The notes under the pieces were generated by a model. The model searched no databases. It saw nothing but the letters and a program-made list of their open reading frames with translations, and was not told where the DNA came from. A DNA stretch of 64,000 nucleotides from contig NZ_CP007031.1 of the NCBI RefSeq assembly GCF_000224005.2, positions 2,509,001 to 2,573,000 on the forward strand. Direction: 5' to 3'. Positions 43,925-52,561 of this stretch are shown here, piece after piece; position 1 is the first letter of the stretch, and the number at the start of each line of letters is the position of its first letter. Source of the stretch: Marichromatium purpuratum 984. Its GTDB lineage: Bacteria > Pseudomonadota > Gammaproteobacteria > Chromatiales > Chromatiaceae. Made by a program: the position numbers and the translations under genes.

Positions 43925-45022
43925 CTAGCGACTCCGCGCGATGAGCTGTTCCAGGTTGGGGCCGGGGGCGAAGGTCACCGGCGCGGCCAGCGCAACCGCC
44001 TCGCGCGCCGCGCGCAACGCCTCCAGCGCCGTCGCCCGGGTGATCGTCAGCGGCGTCGCCTCGGACGACCCGGTGACAGGGATCGACCAGTGCACCTCGG
44101 TGGCGACCAGCTCGCAGTCACGCCGCAGATCGAGCCCATCCTCCAGTACGGCGGCAACCCCGTAGACGCCCATGCAGGCGAGCAGGGTTCGCGCGGCCAC
44201 ATTGGTGGCCTCGTCCTCCCCGAAGCGATACCGGCGCAGCCGCGACAGGCTGAGCACGCCATTGAGCGCGATCGAGTCGACCAGCACGCCCTTGGGCTTC
44301 AGGGTCGGGGCGATATTGCCGTGGTTGATCTCAGAGGGACGCTTGGTCGCGGCACCGCTCGGCGCCTGCTCGCCCTCGGGCAGCAGCTGATAATCGGTCT
44401 CCCCCGCCTCGTGGAGGATGGTCGCAACATCGCTGGGGATGCCCAGGGGGTCGAGCCTGCCGCCAGCGCGCGCCACCGGGCGCGCCCCGGCGCCGGCGAT
44501 CTCGACACTGAGCGCCGCCGCCCACTTCCGCTCCCGCCCGCCGCGACGCCCCAACCGGGTGGAATCCCAGCCACCAAGCAGTAACACCGCCGGGTCATGA
44601 CGCAACAGCCCCGTCGCATCGACCGGGGAGGCGCCGAACACCGCCCGGCCGATCTCGGTGTCTTCGAAACGGGTGCCATTGAGCTGTGAGTCGCGGAGGA
44701 TGGCGTCGAAGGCGCGATGCGGCATCTGCAGCGTCGACAGGTGCGTGCCATCGGGCAGTTGCACCGCCACGGGGGCTAGGTCCAGACCACAGCGCAGCAG
44801 CTGTTCCTCGACCCGGTTGGCGAACGAGGCGGCGCTGTCGATGCTGACCCAGGCGGCGACCCCGTGCTCGTCCGGCTGGGTCATGTTGTGACCATGGGGC
44901 GCATCGGCATAGGTCGGCGGCAGGATGTGATGCCCCCCGTTGAGCGGGCTGAGCTTGGCGTTGATACGCAGACCGGGGGACGCCTGTACGGCTTGACGCA
45001 TGGTGGACAACAAATCGGTCAC
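43925..45022 (-). CDS. csb1: CRISPR-associated Csb1 (Cas7)
   Basis: A 365-residue Cas7-type backbone protein of the GSU0053/Csb1 family, which coats the crRNA in the effector complex. Typical parts are LRINAKLSPLNGGHHILPPT near the start, the SIDSAASFANRVEEQLL region, the LLLGGWDSTRLGRRGG region and KRPSEINHGNIAPTL. The start is a GTG at 45022 with AGGAGGGA just upstream. It leads the operon csb1-csb2-cas3-csb3. Csb1 is the first gene after the AT-rich promoter region. Confidence 0.9.
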   Translation of the reverse strand: MTDLLSTMRQAVQASPGLRINAKLSPLNGGHHILPPTYADAPHGHNMTQPDEHGVAAWVSIDSAASFANRVEEQLLRCGLDLAPVAVQLPDGTHLSTLQMPHRAFDAILRDSQLNGTRFEDTEIGRAVFGASPVDATGLLRHDPAVLLLGGWDSTRLGRRGGRERKWAAALSVEIAGAGARPVARAGGRLDPLGIPSDVATILHEAGETDYQLLPEGEQAPSGAATKRPSEINHGNIAPTLKPKGVLVDSIALNGVLSLSRLRRYRFGEDEATNVAARTLLACMGVYGVAAVLEDGLDLRRDCELVATEVHWSIPVTGSSEATPLTITRATALEALRAAREAVALAAPVTFAPGPNLEQLIARSR

Positions 45023-45061
45023 GACTCCCTCCTGTGGAGAATTAACGTCAATCTGGTAATG

Positions 45062-45090
45062 AATAAAGCACTTCGATATGTGTTCGTCAA
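45062..45090 (-). promoter_or_regulatory. Candidate sigma-70 promoter for csb1-csb2-cas3-csb3
   Basis: On the minus strand, TTGACG (45085-45090) and TTTATT (45062-45067) are 17 bases apart and lie 40 bases before the csb1 start. They match the consensus at 5 and 4 of 6 positions. Confidence 0.55.
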
Positions 45091-45365
45091 CTCATACTCG
45101 AACCCGACAAAACCCCCATCAATGCGATAGCGACCCTCACTCCGCACACACGCGACGCACACAAACCAGCCACACCACAGGAGGCGCGATCAACACGTAC
45201 GGCGGAGGAACAGCGGACGGGCGACATCACCACTCCGCTCTGCAAGCGGCAATGACGGCAAAGTGAACGGGTTTCCGATCGTTGGGCGGGGTATCGAAGC
45301 GCGGAACCGGAGCCGCGCCGAGACGTGGCGCGCCACGCCTGGATATCGACGAAGTTCAGCTGTAA

Positions 45366-45401
45366 CGAAAAACGGCCCGGACGCTGAACGTCCGGGCCGT
45401 T
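45366..45401 (-). terminator. Intrinsic terminator after tRNA-Lys
   Basis: A 13-bp perfect stem (45371-45383 with 45389-45401; arm CGGCCCGGACG) with a 5-base loop and a T-rich tail on the minus strand. It lies 8 bases after the tRNA and isolates the tol-pal side from the cas operon. Confidence 0.92.
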
Positions 45402-45409
45402 GCATTTTC

Positions 45410-45485
45410 TGGTGCGCCCTGTTGGGTTCGAACCAACGACCACCTGATTAAAAGTCAGATGCTCTACCAACTGAGCTAAGGGCGC
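45410..45485 (-). tRNA. tRNA-Lys (anticodon TTT)
   Basis: A 76-base tRNA with encoded CCA: acceptor GCGCCCT with AGGGCGC, D arm AGCTCAGTTGGTAGAGC, anticodon loop CTTTTAA (TTT), T arm GGTTCGAACC. It follows cpoB on the same strand by 44 bases and may be cotranscribed with tol-pal. Confidence 0.96.
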
Positions 45486-45529
45486 CGAAGACCGAGGATT
45501 ATACGTAAACCATCGGCGCGATGTAAACC

Positions 45530-46381
45530 CTAGCGTCCGGTGGCGACGCCTTCGACCTCGTCGAGCCGCGCCAGACGCGCGCGAGCCAGGCGCGACTCGG
45601 TGCTGTTGGGGTAGTTGTCGATGACCTGTTCGAGGCGCGCGCGCGATTGCTCGAAATCGCGCTGCTCGAAGTGGATGTAGCCCATCTTCAGCAACGCACC
45701 GGGGACCTTGGGGCTGGCCGGGTGACGGCGCACCAGATCCTCGAAGGCGGTCAGCGCGGCGTCGTAGTCGCGCTGACCATAGAAGGTCTCGCCGAGCCAG
45801 TAGCGGGCGTTGTCGGCATAGCGTCCCTGCGGATAGCGCCCGAGCAGCGACTCGAAGGCGGCGCGGGCCTGGTCGTACTTGCGCGCCTTGAGCAGATCGA
45901 AGGCCTTGCCGTAGGCGTCACGTTCGTCGCCGGCGGCAGTCTCCGGGCTCGGCAGCGAGGGGACGCCGGCACCGAGGGCAGCGGCGGGCGTGGCCGATCG
46001 AACCGGCGCGGGCGCTGGCTCGGGCTGGTTGATATCGACCGGGGCCTCGAGCGCGGCCGGTGGCTCCGGGGTCTCGGGGCGCGCGCGCGCGCCGTTGAGC
46101 CGGGCGTCGATGTCGATCGACTGCTGGCGCAGCTGGCGCTCGAGACGCTGGATCTCGAACTGCTGGACCTCGACCTGACCGCGCAGCGCCTGCATCTCGC
46201 TCTGCAGTTGCTGAAGCTGTAGCTCGACGGCCGAGCCACGCTGGTGCTCGATGACGCGCTCGAGCCGCGCCACCCGGTCCTCGAGCCGGGCGTCGGCGGC
46301 GAGCACCGGCGCGGCGGCGGCACTCAGCACCAGGGCGACGACGACCCCGAGGCCGCCACGAACTCTCTGCGGGACTCGCAT
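45530..46381 (-). CDS. cpoB: Cell-division coordinator CpoB (YbgF)
   Basis: A 283-residue periplasmic protein. A signal peptide precedes a coiled-coil trimerisation region (about 35-95, HQRGSAVELQLQQLQSEMQAL), a Pro-rich linker, and a C-terminal set of TPR repeats (YGKAFDLLKARKYDQARAAF, YWLGETFYGQRDYDAAL, ALLKMGYIHFEQRDFEQ). CpoB links the Tol-Pal complex to peptidoglycan synthases at the division site. It is the last gene of the tol-pal operon, 10 bases after pal. Start at 46381; the frame to 46411 overlaps pal. Confidence 0.93.
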   Translation of the reverse strand: MRVPQRVRGGLGVVVALVLSAAAAPVLAADARLEDRVARLERVIEHQRGSAVELQLQQLQSEMQALRGQVEVQQFEIQRLERQLRQQSIDIDARLNGARARPETPEPPAALEAPVDINQPEPAPAPVRSATPAAALGAGVPSLPSPETAAGDERDAYGKAFDLLKARKYDQARAAFESLLGRYPQGRYADNARYWLGETFYGQRDYDAALTAFEDLVRRHPASPKVPGALLKMGYIHFEQRDFEQSRARLEQVIDNYPNSTESRLARARLARLDEVEGVATGR

Positions 46382-46391
46382 TCGCGCCTCC

Positions 46392-46934
46392 TCAGTACTC
46401 GATGACCACACGCCGGTTCAGCCGCCAGGACGACTCGCTCTGTCCCGGCGAGGCCGGACGCTCCTCGCCATAACCGATCACCTCGAGCTGATCGCCACGC
46501 ACCCCCTCGGCGAGCATCACCCGGCGCACCGAATCGGCGCGCTGATCGGAGAGCGCGAGGTTGTACTCGCGGGTGCCGCGCTCGTCGGTATGGCCCTCGA
46601 GGGTGACACGCACCTGCGGATGGGTGCCGAGATAACGCGCGTGGGTGCGGATCAGCGCCACGTACTCGGAGGCGATCTCGGCGTTGTCATAGCCGAAATA
46701 GATGACGCGCTTGGAGAGCGGGTTGGCCGGGTCCTCCCAGGGACCGGCGTAACGGGCGCCCGCGCCGTCGATGCCGGCGGTCGAGACCTCCGCGCCGGCG
46801 CCGGCGCCGGCACCGGCGCGGCCGGTCGCATCGTCCACCGCGGCGCCGTCCGTGTCCTGGCGGGGCGTGGTCGAGCATCCGGCGAGCACCAGCAGGAGGA
46901 CGCCGGGCAACAGGGACCAAGGGTGGATGCGCAT
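46392..46934 (-). CDS. pal: Peptidoglycan-associated lipoprotein Pal
   Basis: A 180-residue outer-membrane lipoprotein. The lipobox LAGC gives lipidated C20. A Gly/Ala linker follows, then the OmpA-like peptidoglycan-binding domain from about residue 70 with VTLEGHTDERGTREYNLALS and QLEVIGYGEERP. It anchors the outer membrane to peptidoglycan and binds TolB. It lies 12 bases after tolB. Confidence 0.97.
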   Translation of the reverse strand: MRIHPWSLLPGVLLLVLAGCSTTPRQDTDGAAVDDATGRAGAGAGAGAEVSTAGIDGAGARYAGPWEDPANPLSKRVIYFGYDNAEIASEYVALIRTHARYLGTHPQVRVTLEGHTDERGTREYNLALSDQRADSVRRVMLAEGVRGDQLEVIGYGEERPASPGQSESSWRLNRRVVIEY

Positions 46935-46946
46935 GAGTCTGACTCC

Positions 46947-48248
46947 TTACTGCACCATGGGCGACCAGGCCGGCTCGCGCACCTGATCGGTTCCCTGGGT
47001 GAGACGCTGATTGGCACCGCCGTCGACGGCAGCGGCGGCGAGCACCGCGCGACCGCCATGGGTGGTGGCGTAAATTACCATGCTCGAATTCGGCGCGAAA
47101 CTCGGCGACTCGTCGAGCGGCCCGCGACTGAGCAGACGCGAGAAGCCGCGCTCGACATCGAGCAAGGCGATGCGGAAGGCGCCGTTGATCCGGCGCGCCA
47201 TGGCGATCGAGCGACCATCGGGGGCATAGACCGGGGAGGCGTTGTAGTCACCCTCGAAGCTCACCCGGGAGACCGCCCCACCGCTGGCCGGGACGCGATA
47301 GATCTGCGGATTGCCGCCCCGCCCGGAGGTGAACACCAGGTGCGAGCCATCGGGCGACCAGGCCGGTTCGGTGTCGATGGCGAAGTGATTGGTGAGCCGG
47401 GTGAGCGCGCGCGAGTCGAGATCGAGCACATAGATCTCGGGATTGCCGTCCTTCGACAGGGTCATTGCCAGACGCCGGCCATCGGGCGAGAAGGCCGGCG
47501 AGCTGTTGATGCCGGGGTAGCTCGCCACCCGCTCGCGCCGACCGCTGGCCAGCTCCTGCACATAGATCGCCGGACGGCGGCTCTCGAAGGAGACATAGGC
47601 GATGCGGCGCCCATCCGGCGACCAGGCCGGGGACATGATCGGCTCGGTCGAGGAGACGATCACCTGCGGGTTGTAGCCGTCGGCGTCGGCCACCTGCAGG
47701 GTGACGCGGGCGTTCTCGCCGCGGCCGGTGGCGCTGATATAGGCGATGCGGGTGGCGGCCACGCCGGGGATGCCGGTCAGCGTCTCATGGATCTGGTCGG
47801 CGATGCGGTGCGCGGCGTTGCGCAGCCCGGCGGCGGTGGCCGTTAGGGTGGCGCCAGCCAGGCGCTCGCCGCGGAAGACGTCGTAGAGGATGAAGCTGAT
47901 GCGGTAGCGCGCACCCTCGCGCACGACCTGCCCGATCACCAGATTGTTCATGTCGAGCAGACGCCAGTCACGCAGGTCGACCTCCTCGTGGGTGGTCGGC
48001 TGGTCGAGCATGTCGCGCGTCGGCATCGGCGCGAAGCGACCGGTGCGGGCGAGATCGGCGGCGATCACCGCGCCGGGATCGACCGAGGCGCTCCCGCCTC
48101 CCGCGAACCCGAAGGGCACCACGGCGATCGGTTGCGCGGCCTCGACCCCGCCGGTGATCTCGATGTTCAGCCGCGCCAGCGCAGCGCCGGGCAGCGCAGC
48201 CGCCAGGAGGACGCAGAGGATCAGCAACAATTGGATGGATCGGGTCAT
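46947..48248 (-). CDS. tolB: Tol-Pal translocation protein TolB
   Basis: A 433-residue periplasmic protein. A signal peptide, an N-terminal alpha/beta domain (residues about 25-160) and a six-bladed WD40-like beta-propeller with repeats such as SPAWSPDGRRIAYVSF, SPAFSPDGRRLAMTLS and EPAWSPDGSHLVFTSG. TolB interacts with Pal, TolA and Lpp. It lies 14 bases after tolA. Confidence 0.97.
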   Translation of the reverse strand: MTRSIQLLLILCVLLAAALPGAALARLNIEITGGVEAAQPIAVVPFGFAGGGSASVDPGAVIAADLARTGRFAPMPTRDMLDQPTTHEEVDLRDWRLLDMNNLVIGQVVREGARYRISFILYDVFRGERLAGATLTATAAGLRNAAHRIADQIHETLTGIPGVAATRIAYISATGRGENARVTLQVADADGYNPQVIVSSTEPIMSPAWSPDGRRIAYVSFESRRPAIYVQELASGRRERVASYPGINSSPAFSPDGRRLAMTLSKDGNPEIYVLDLDSRALTRLTNHFAIDTEPAWSPDGSHLVFTSGRGGNPQIYRVPASGGAVSRVSFEGDYNASPVYAPDGRSIAMARRINGAFRIALLDVERGFSRLLSRGPLDESPSFAPNSSMVIYATTHGGRAVLAAAAVDGGANQRLTQGTDQVREPAWSPMVQ

Positions 48249-48262
48249 GACACGCCCCCTGC

Positions 48263-49363
48263 TCAGGGTCGGAAGGTAAAGGTGAATTCACGGAACTGGT
48301 CGAAGAGTGCCCCGGTGGGCACCGGTAGCGGCTCGGCGCGCCACAGCGCGGCGAGCGCTGCCTGATCGAAGGCCGGGGTGCCGCTGGAGCGCTGCATCGC
48401 CACGCTCCCCGGGACGATGTAACCCGCCGAGGTCACCCGCACCTCGAACTCCACGCTCAACCCCTCGGACATACCGGGCGGATAGGCGAAGTGCTGGCGG
48501 ACACGATCGCCGATCGCGCCCTTGTAGTAATCGACCTGGCGCTGCTCGGCGCTGCTCAGCCCGCCACCACCGCCGCCGGCGACGACCGGCGACGATCGGC
48601 GTGCGGTCTCGGCCGCCTCGGCCTCGAGTCGCTCGGCCTCGCGCGCGATCTCGTCCTCGAATCGCTGCTGCTCGAGTGCGGCCATCTGCTCGGCCTCGCG
48701 CGCGATGCGCTCCTGGCGCGCCGCAGCGGCCTGGCGTTCCGCCTCACGGCGTGCGGCCTCTTCGGCAGCGCGACGCTCAGCCTCGGCACGGGCTGCGGCG
48801 GCCTGACGTTCGGCCTCGCGACGGGCGGCCTCCTCGGCAGCGCGACGCTCAGCCTCGGCACGGGCTGCGGCGGCCTGACGCTCGGCCTCGCGACGGGCGG
48901 CCTCCTCGGCGGCGCGACGTTCAGCCTCGGCGCGGGCCGCGGCGGCCTGACGCTCGGCCTCGCGGCGGGCGGCCTCTTCGGCGGCGCGACGCTCGGCCTC
49001 GGCACGAGCCGCGGCGGCCTGACGCTCGGCCTCGCGACGGGCGGCCTCCTCGGCGGCGCGACGCTCAGCCTCGGCACGAGCCGCAGCGGCCTGACGCTCG
49101 GCCTCGCGGCGGGCGGCTTCCTCGGCGGCGCGGCGCTCGGCCTCGGCGCGCGCCTCGGGATCGAGCCGTTCGCGCACCTCCTGGACACGGGCGCTCAGTG
49201 CCGGATCGCCGAGCACGCTGGCCTGGACCACGCGCGGGCGATCGCCGCCGTTGCTCGCGTCCTGGGTGAAGCGCACGCCGACGAACAGCAGCAGCGCGAA
49301 CAGCAGATGCAGCCCCAGCGACCAGTAGAGCGCCCCGGGGTCACGCCGCAGGATCTGCAACAT
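48263..49363 (-). CDS. tolA: Tol-Pal membrane protein TolA with six 24-residue repeats
   Basis: A 366-residue inner-membrane protein: one N-terminal membrane helix (about 13-30), a long helical arm, and a C-terminal domain (about 270-366) with a TonB-like end. The arm carries six identical tandem 24-residue units of the pattern AEAERRAAEEAARREAERQA plus AAAR (residues about 73-216), encoded by a 72-base repeat. The arm spans the periplasm and links TolQR to Pal. It starts 3 bases after tolR. Confidence 0.95.
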   Translation of the reverse strand: MLQILRRDPGALYWSLGLHLLFALLLFVGVRFTQDASNGGDRPRVVQASVLGDPALSARVQEVRERLDPEARAEAERRAAEEAARREAERQAAAARAEAERRAAEEAARREAERQAAAARAEAERRAAEEAARREAERQAAAARAEAERRAAEEAARREAERQAAAARAEAERRAAEEAARREAERQAAAARAEAERRAAEEAARREAERQAAAARQERIAREAEQMAALEQQRFEDEIAREAERLEAEAAETARRSSPVVAGGGGGGLSSAEQRQVDYYKGAIGDRVRQHFAYPPGMSEGLSVEFEVRVTSAGYIVPGSVAMQRSSGTPAFDQAALAALWRAEPLPVPTGALFDQFREFTFTFRP

Positions 49364-49365
49364 GG

Positions 49366-49809
49366 TCAGGGTCCGTCATGCTCCGGCGGCAGGGTGATGA
49401 GTCCGACCTCGGCGGCCCCGGCGGCCTGGGCGATCACCATCGCGTTGACCACCCGGCCATAGTCGACGGCGCTGTCGCCCTTGACCAGCACCGGCGTCTG
49501 CGGGGCGTAGTCGAGGACCTTGCCGATGCGCTCGAACAGCGCCTCCTCGCCCACCGGTTGGTCGCGGTCCTCACCGATGTCGATGTAGTAGTCGCCGAAC
49601 TGATCGACGCTGATCACCACGGAGTCACCACTCTCGGAGGTGACCGCCCCGGCCTGGGCGCGCGGCAGGTTGACCTTGACCCCCATGGTGATCATGGGGG
49701 CGGTCACCATGAAGATGACCAGCAACACCAGCATCACGTCGATATAGGGGACGACGTTGATCTCGGCCACCAAGCGGCGGCGATTGCGACTGCGCGCGCG
49801 TCTGCTCAA
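49366..49809 (-). CDS. tolR: Tol-Pal proton-channel protein TolR
   Basis: A 147-residue ExbD-family protein: N-terminal membrane helix with the protonatable Asp in VPYIDVMLVLLVIFMVTAP, then a periplasmic domain (VLVKGDSAVDYGRVVNAM). With TolQ it uses the proton gradient to energise TolA. It lies 21 bases after tolQ. Confidence 0.96.
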   Translation of the reverse strand: MSRRARSRNRRRLVAEINVVPYIDVMLVLLVIFMVTAPMITMGVKVNLPRAQAGAVTSESGDSVVISVDQFGDYYIDIGEDRDQPVGEEALFERIGKVLDYAPQTPVLVKGDSAVDYGRVVNAMVIAQAAGAAEVGLITLPPEHDGP

Positions 49810-49829
49810 GGCTCGGATACTCCCGGGGC

Positions 49830-50504
49830 TCAGCCCCGCCCCTGACGTTGCAGCAAGGTCGAGAACTCTTCCATGAACTCCTCGTAGCGGTTGCTGAGGC
49901 GCTCGACCTGATCGGTATAGCGGTTGTAGGCGACCACCGCGGGGATGGCGGCGAACAAGCCGATGGCGGTGGCGATCAGCGCCTCGGAGATACCCGGCGC
50001 GACCAGCGCCAGGGTCGCCTGCTCGACGTTACCGAGGGCATGGAAGGCCTGCATGATGCCCCAGACGGTGCCGAACAACCCGACATAGGGGCTGATCGAG
50101 CCGACCGTGGCGAGGAAGGCGAGATTGCTCTCGAGCCGGTCGAGTTCGCGGCTCAGCGCCACGCGCATCGCCCGCTCTGTCGCCTGCAGCACGGTCATCG
50201 GATCGACGCCGTCGGCCTTGCGCATGCGCACGTACTCCTTGAAGCCGGCGCGGAAGATCGCCGCCAGCCCGCGCGCACTGCGCCCGTCCTGTCCCAACTC
50301 TTTATAGAGCGCGCTGAGATCGCCGCCGCTCCAGAAGCGTTCCTCGAAGGCGTCGGCGAGCTTGCGCGCCCGACCGAGCACCCGCGCGCGATCGATGATC
50401 ATGGTCCAGGAGACGACCGAGGCGAGCACCAGGATCAGCAGCACCAACTGCACCACCAGGCTTGCCTGCATCACCAGGGCCAACAACGACAGATCAGAGG
50501 TCAT
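49830..50504 (-). CDS. tolQ: Tol-Pal proton-channel protein TolQ
   Basis: A 224-residue ExbB-family membrane protein with three helices: SLVVQLVLLILVLASVVSW, then about residues 130-155 (LATVGSISPYVGLFGTVWG) and 165-190 (GISEALIATAIGLFAAIPA). It forms the motor with TolR. It lies 7 bases after ybgC. Confidence 0.96.
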   Translation of the reverse strand: MTSDLSLLALVMQASLVVQLVLLILVLASVVSWTMIIDRARVLGRARKLADAFEERFWSGGDLSALYKELGQDGRSARGLAAIFRAGFKEYVRMRKADGVDPMTVLQATERAMRVALSRELDRLESNLAFLATVGSISPYVGLFGTVWGIMQAFHALGNVEQATLALVAPGISEALIATAIGLFAAIPAVVAYNRYTDQVERLSNRYEEFMEEFSTLLQRQGRG

Positions 50505-50510
50505 GAGGCG

Positions 50511-50972
50511 TCACTCCGCGACCGTACGGCGAATGTCGGCGAGCAGCCGGGGCGGGATACGCGTCGGGCGCAGCGCCTCGCCCGCGGCATCGATACAGCC
50601 CACCTTAACCGTGCCCCGGCAACAGAGTTCGCCGTCGGCCTCGCGCACCAGCTCCTGGTCGAAGGCCATGCTCGCCCCGCCGATCCGGGTCAGCCGGGTA
50701 TGGACGTTCAACCGCTCGTTGAAGCGTGCCGCGGCGAGATAGTCGATCTCGACGCGACGCACCACGAACAGCACCCCCTCGCGTGCGCGCAGCTCGTCCT
50801 GCTCGTAGCCAAGCTCACGCAACCATTCGGTACGCGCGCGCTCGAAGAAGCGGAGATAATTGGCGTAGAAGACCACGCCGGCGGCGTCGGTATCCTCGTA
50901 ATAGACACGGATCGGCCAGATGAAGCCGGGCTGGGCGGGTTGGCTGGATGTGGGCACGGGACTCGAAATCAC
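50511..50972 (-). CDS. ybgC: Acyl-CoA thioesterase YbgC
   Basis: A 153-residue hot-dog-fold thioesterase with the catalytic motif YYEDTDAAGVVFYANYL; D29 corresponds to the active-site Asp of the E. coli enzyme (D18). It hydrolyses acyl-CoA or acyl-ACP and is the first gene of the tol-pal operon in most gammaproteobacteria, as here. An N-terminal extension of about 18 residues precedes the core. Confidence 0.93.
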   Translation of the reverse strand: MISSPVPTSSQPAQPGFIWPIRVYYEDTDAAGVVFYANYLRFFERARTEWLRELGYEQDELRAREGVLFVVRRVEIDYLAAARFNERLNVHTRLTRIGGASMAFDQELVREADGELCCRGTVKVGCIDAAGEALRPTRIPPRLLADIRRTVAE

Positions 50973-51099
50973 CGGATGGCTTGATTCTCAAGGACCGGCA
51001 GTGTATCGAAAACCGCCGCATCCGGCATCCCGCAGCCGGCGCCGACGACCGACCGACGGCCACCCCGACCACCCATCATCCATCGCGCAAGGAGTCATC

Positions 51100-51591
51100 A
51101 TGTCCCTCTTATCCCGTCTCCAGGGCCGACGCGGCGAGCACCTCGTCGTCCTCCAGTTCGTGCTCTTCTTCGGCTTCGTCCTCACCCCGAGCTGGAACCC
51201 CTGGCTCACCCCCGGCATCCTCGAGGCGATGGCGCCGCTGCGCTGGGCGGTGCTGATCGCGCTCGGCACCTTTGCCATGGTGCTCGGCGCGGTCGGCTCA
51301 CTACACATCCGCGACTACCTCACCCCGCTGCCCTACCCGGTCGATCACAACCAGCTCGTCCAGCACGGGATCTATGCCCTGGTGCGCCACCCGCTCTACA
51401 GCAGCCAGCTGTTCGCCGCGCTCGCCTGGGTGCTGTTCAGCCTCAGCCTGACGCATCTGGCGATCCTGGTCATCGGCTTCCTGTTCTTCGACTACAAGGC
51501 CGGCAAGGAAGAGGGCTGGCTGCGTGAGCGTCACCCCGAGTACGCCGACTACACCCAGCGCGTGAGCAAGTTCATCCCCTGGATCTATTGA
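51100..51591 (+). CDS. Isoprenylcysteine methyltransferase-like membrane protein
   Basis: A 163-residue membrane protein with about four hydrophobic helices and the ICMT/PEMT motif VQHGIYALVRHPLYSS, then EEGWLRERHPEYADYTQRV near the end. Such proteins methylate lipids or prenylated or other small substrates using S-adenosylmethionine. The substrate is unknown. The start at 51100 is supported by AAGGAG ten bases upstream. Its stop overlaps by seven bases with the convergent methyltransferase gene. Confidence 0.85.
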   Translation: MSLLSRLQGRRGEHLVVLQFVLFFGFVLTPSWNPWLTPGILEAMAPLRWAVLIALGTFAMVLGAVGSLHIRDYLTPLPYPVDHNQLVQHGIYALVRHPLYSSQLFAALAWVLFSLSLTHLAILVIGFLFFDYKAGKEEGWLRERHPEYADYTQRVSKFIPWIY

Positions 51592-52475
51592 TCCGTCGCC
51601 GGACGCTCGGCGCTGGCGAGCACGTAGTCGAGCCCGGCGAACACGGTCTCGGGTTCGAGCCACAGCCCGAAGCGCACCGCCGTGCGCAGCGCCGGCGGCA
51701 GGGTCGAGAGCCGCTCGGGATTGGCGCGCAGATAGGCGTGCAGCGGGGCATAGACCCGGTCGCGGATCGACTCGACCTCGACCCCGGTGAAGCCGCAGGC
51801 ACGCAGCCGCTCGGCGTACTCGGCGCGCGGATAGGCGTTCTCCGTCGGGATCGCGAACTTGGTGGCGACCTCGCGCCACGACCACCGCTGCGCCAGCCGC
51901 TGCGACCAGCCCTCGGCCGGCGCCAGCGGCAGGATGTCGGCGAGCACCAGCCGCCCGCCCGGGCGCAGCAGCCGCAGCGCCTCGGCGAAGAAGCGCTCGC
52001 GGGTGCGGAAATGGAAGGCGCACTCGAGCGCGACGACGATATCGAACGACCCTGACTCGAGCCCCGGCTCGGTGGCCGAACCCTGGCGCAGGTCGATGCG
52101 CGCAGCCTCGCCGGCGGCGGCCACCCGTTCGCGCGCCAGCGCCACCTGCGAGCCGGTGACATTGAGCCCGACGATGGCCTCGGGGCCGAGGGTGCGCATC
52201 CACTGCAGGTCCTGCTCGCCGAAGCCGAAGCCGAGATCGAGCACCCGCTTGCCCGGCGCCATGCCGGCGCGCGTGCCGACCAGATCGACCAGGGCGCGGC
52301 AGGCAGCGTCGAGTTCGTCGGCCTCGGCCCAGTAGCCGAGGTTGAGATAGTGCCCGTCGGCGGCCGGCGAGTCGGTGCCGAGCAGGTCGTAGACGGCGCT
52401 CACCGGCAGCCGGCGCAGCGGGTTGTAGATCCAGTCGAGCAGCGCGAGCGCACGGCGCGGTGGGTTGCGGGTCAT
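51585..52475 (-). CDS. Class I SAM-dependent methyltransferase
   Basis: A 296-residue methyltransferase. The SAM-binding loop VLDLGFGFGEQDLQWM is near residue 77, followed by IVGLNVTGSQVALAR, FDIVVALECAFHF and LLRPGGRLVLADILPLAP, close to the cyclopropane/sarcosine-type or sterol-like small-molecule methyltransferases. Specificity is not clear. It is downstream of the YyaL-like gene on the same strand by 86 bases. Confidence 0.85.
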   Translation of the reverse strand: MTRNPPRRALALLDWIYNPLRRLPVSAVYDLLGTDSPAADGHYLNLGYWAEADELDAACRALVDLVGTRAGMAPGKRVLDLGFGFGEQDLQWMRTLGPEAIVGLNVTGSQVALARERVAAAGEAARIDLRQGSATEPGLESGSFDIVVALECAFHFRTRERFFAEALRLLRPGGRLVLADILPLAPAEGWSQRLAQRWSWREVATKFAIPTENAYPRAEYAERLRACGFTGVEVESIRDRVYAPLHAYLRANPERLSTLPPALRTAVRFGLWLEPETVFAGLDYVLASAERPATDQ

Positions 52476-52561
52476 CCAGGGCTCCTCGATCGCAGCAGCG
52501 ATCCATTGGTCTCGATACTGCGCCGCCGACGGCGGCGCATCAGGGGCGGGCGGCGCGCGAC

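Larger units (their letters stand above)
45023..45409. other. Intergenic region between csb1 and tRNA-Lys
   Basis: A 387-base gap. Its left part (45023-45100) is AT-rich and carries the csb1 promoter. The right part holds the tRNA-Lys terminator. Short frames (for example 45087-45470) overlap the tRNA and are not supported. Confidence 0.5.

Noticed and set aside
45087-45470. Small minus-strand frame overlapping tRNA-Lys
   Set aside because: It reads through the tRNA and its terminator, so it is not a gene.
48307-49462. Repetitive plus-strand frames opposite tolA
   Set aside because: They are complements of the 72-base tolA repeat; the minus-strand reading gives a clear TolA with correct neighbours.
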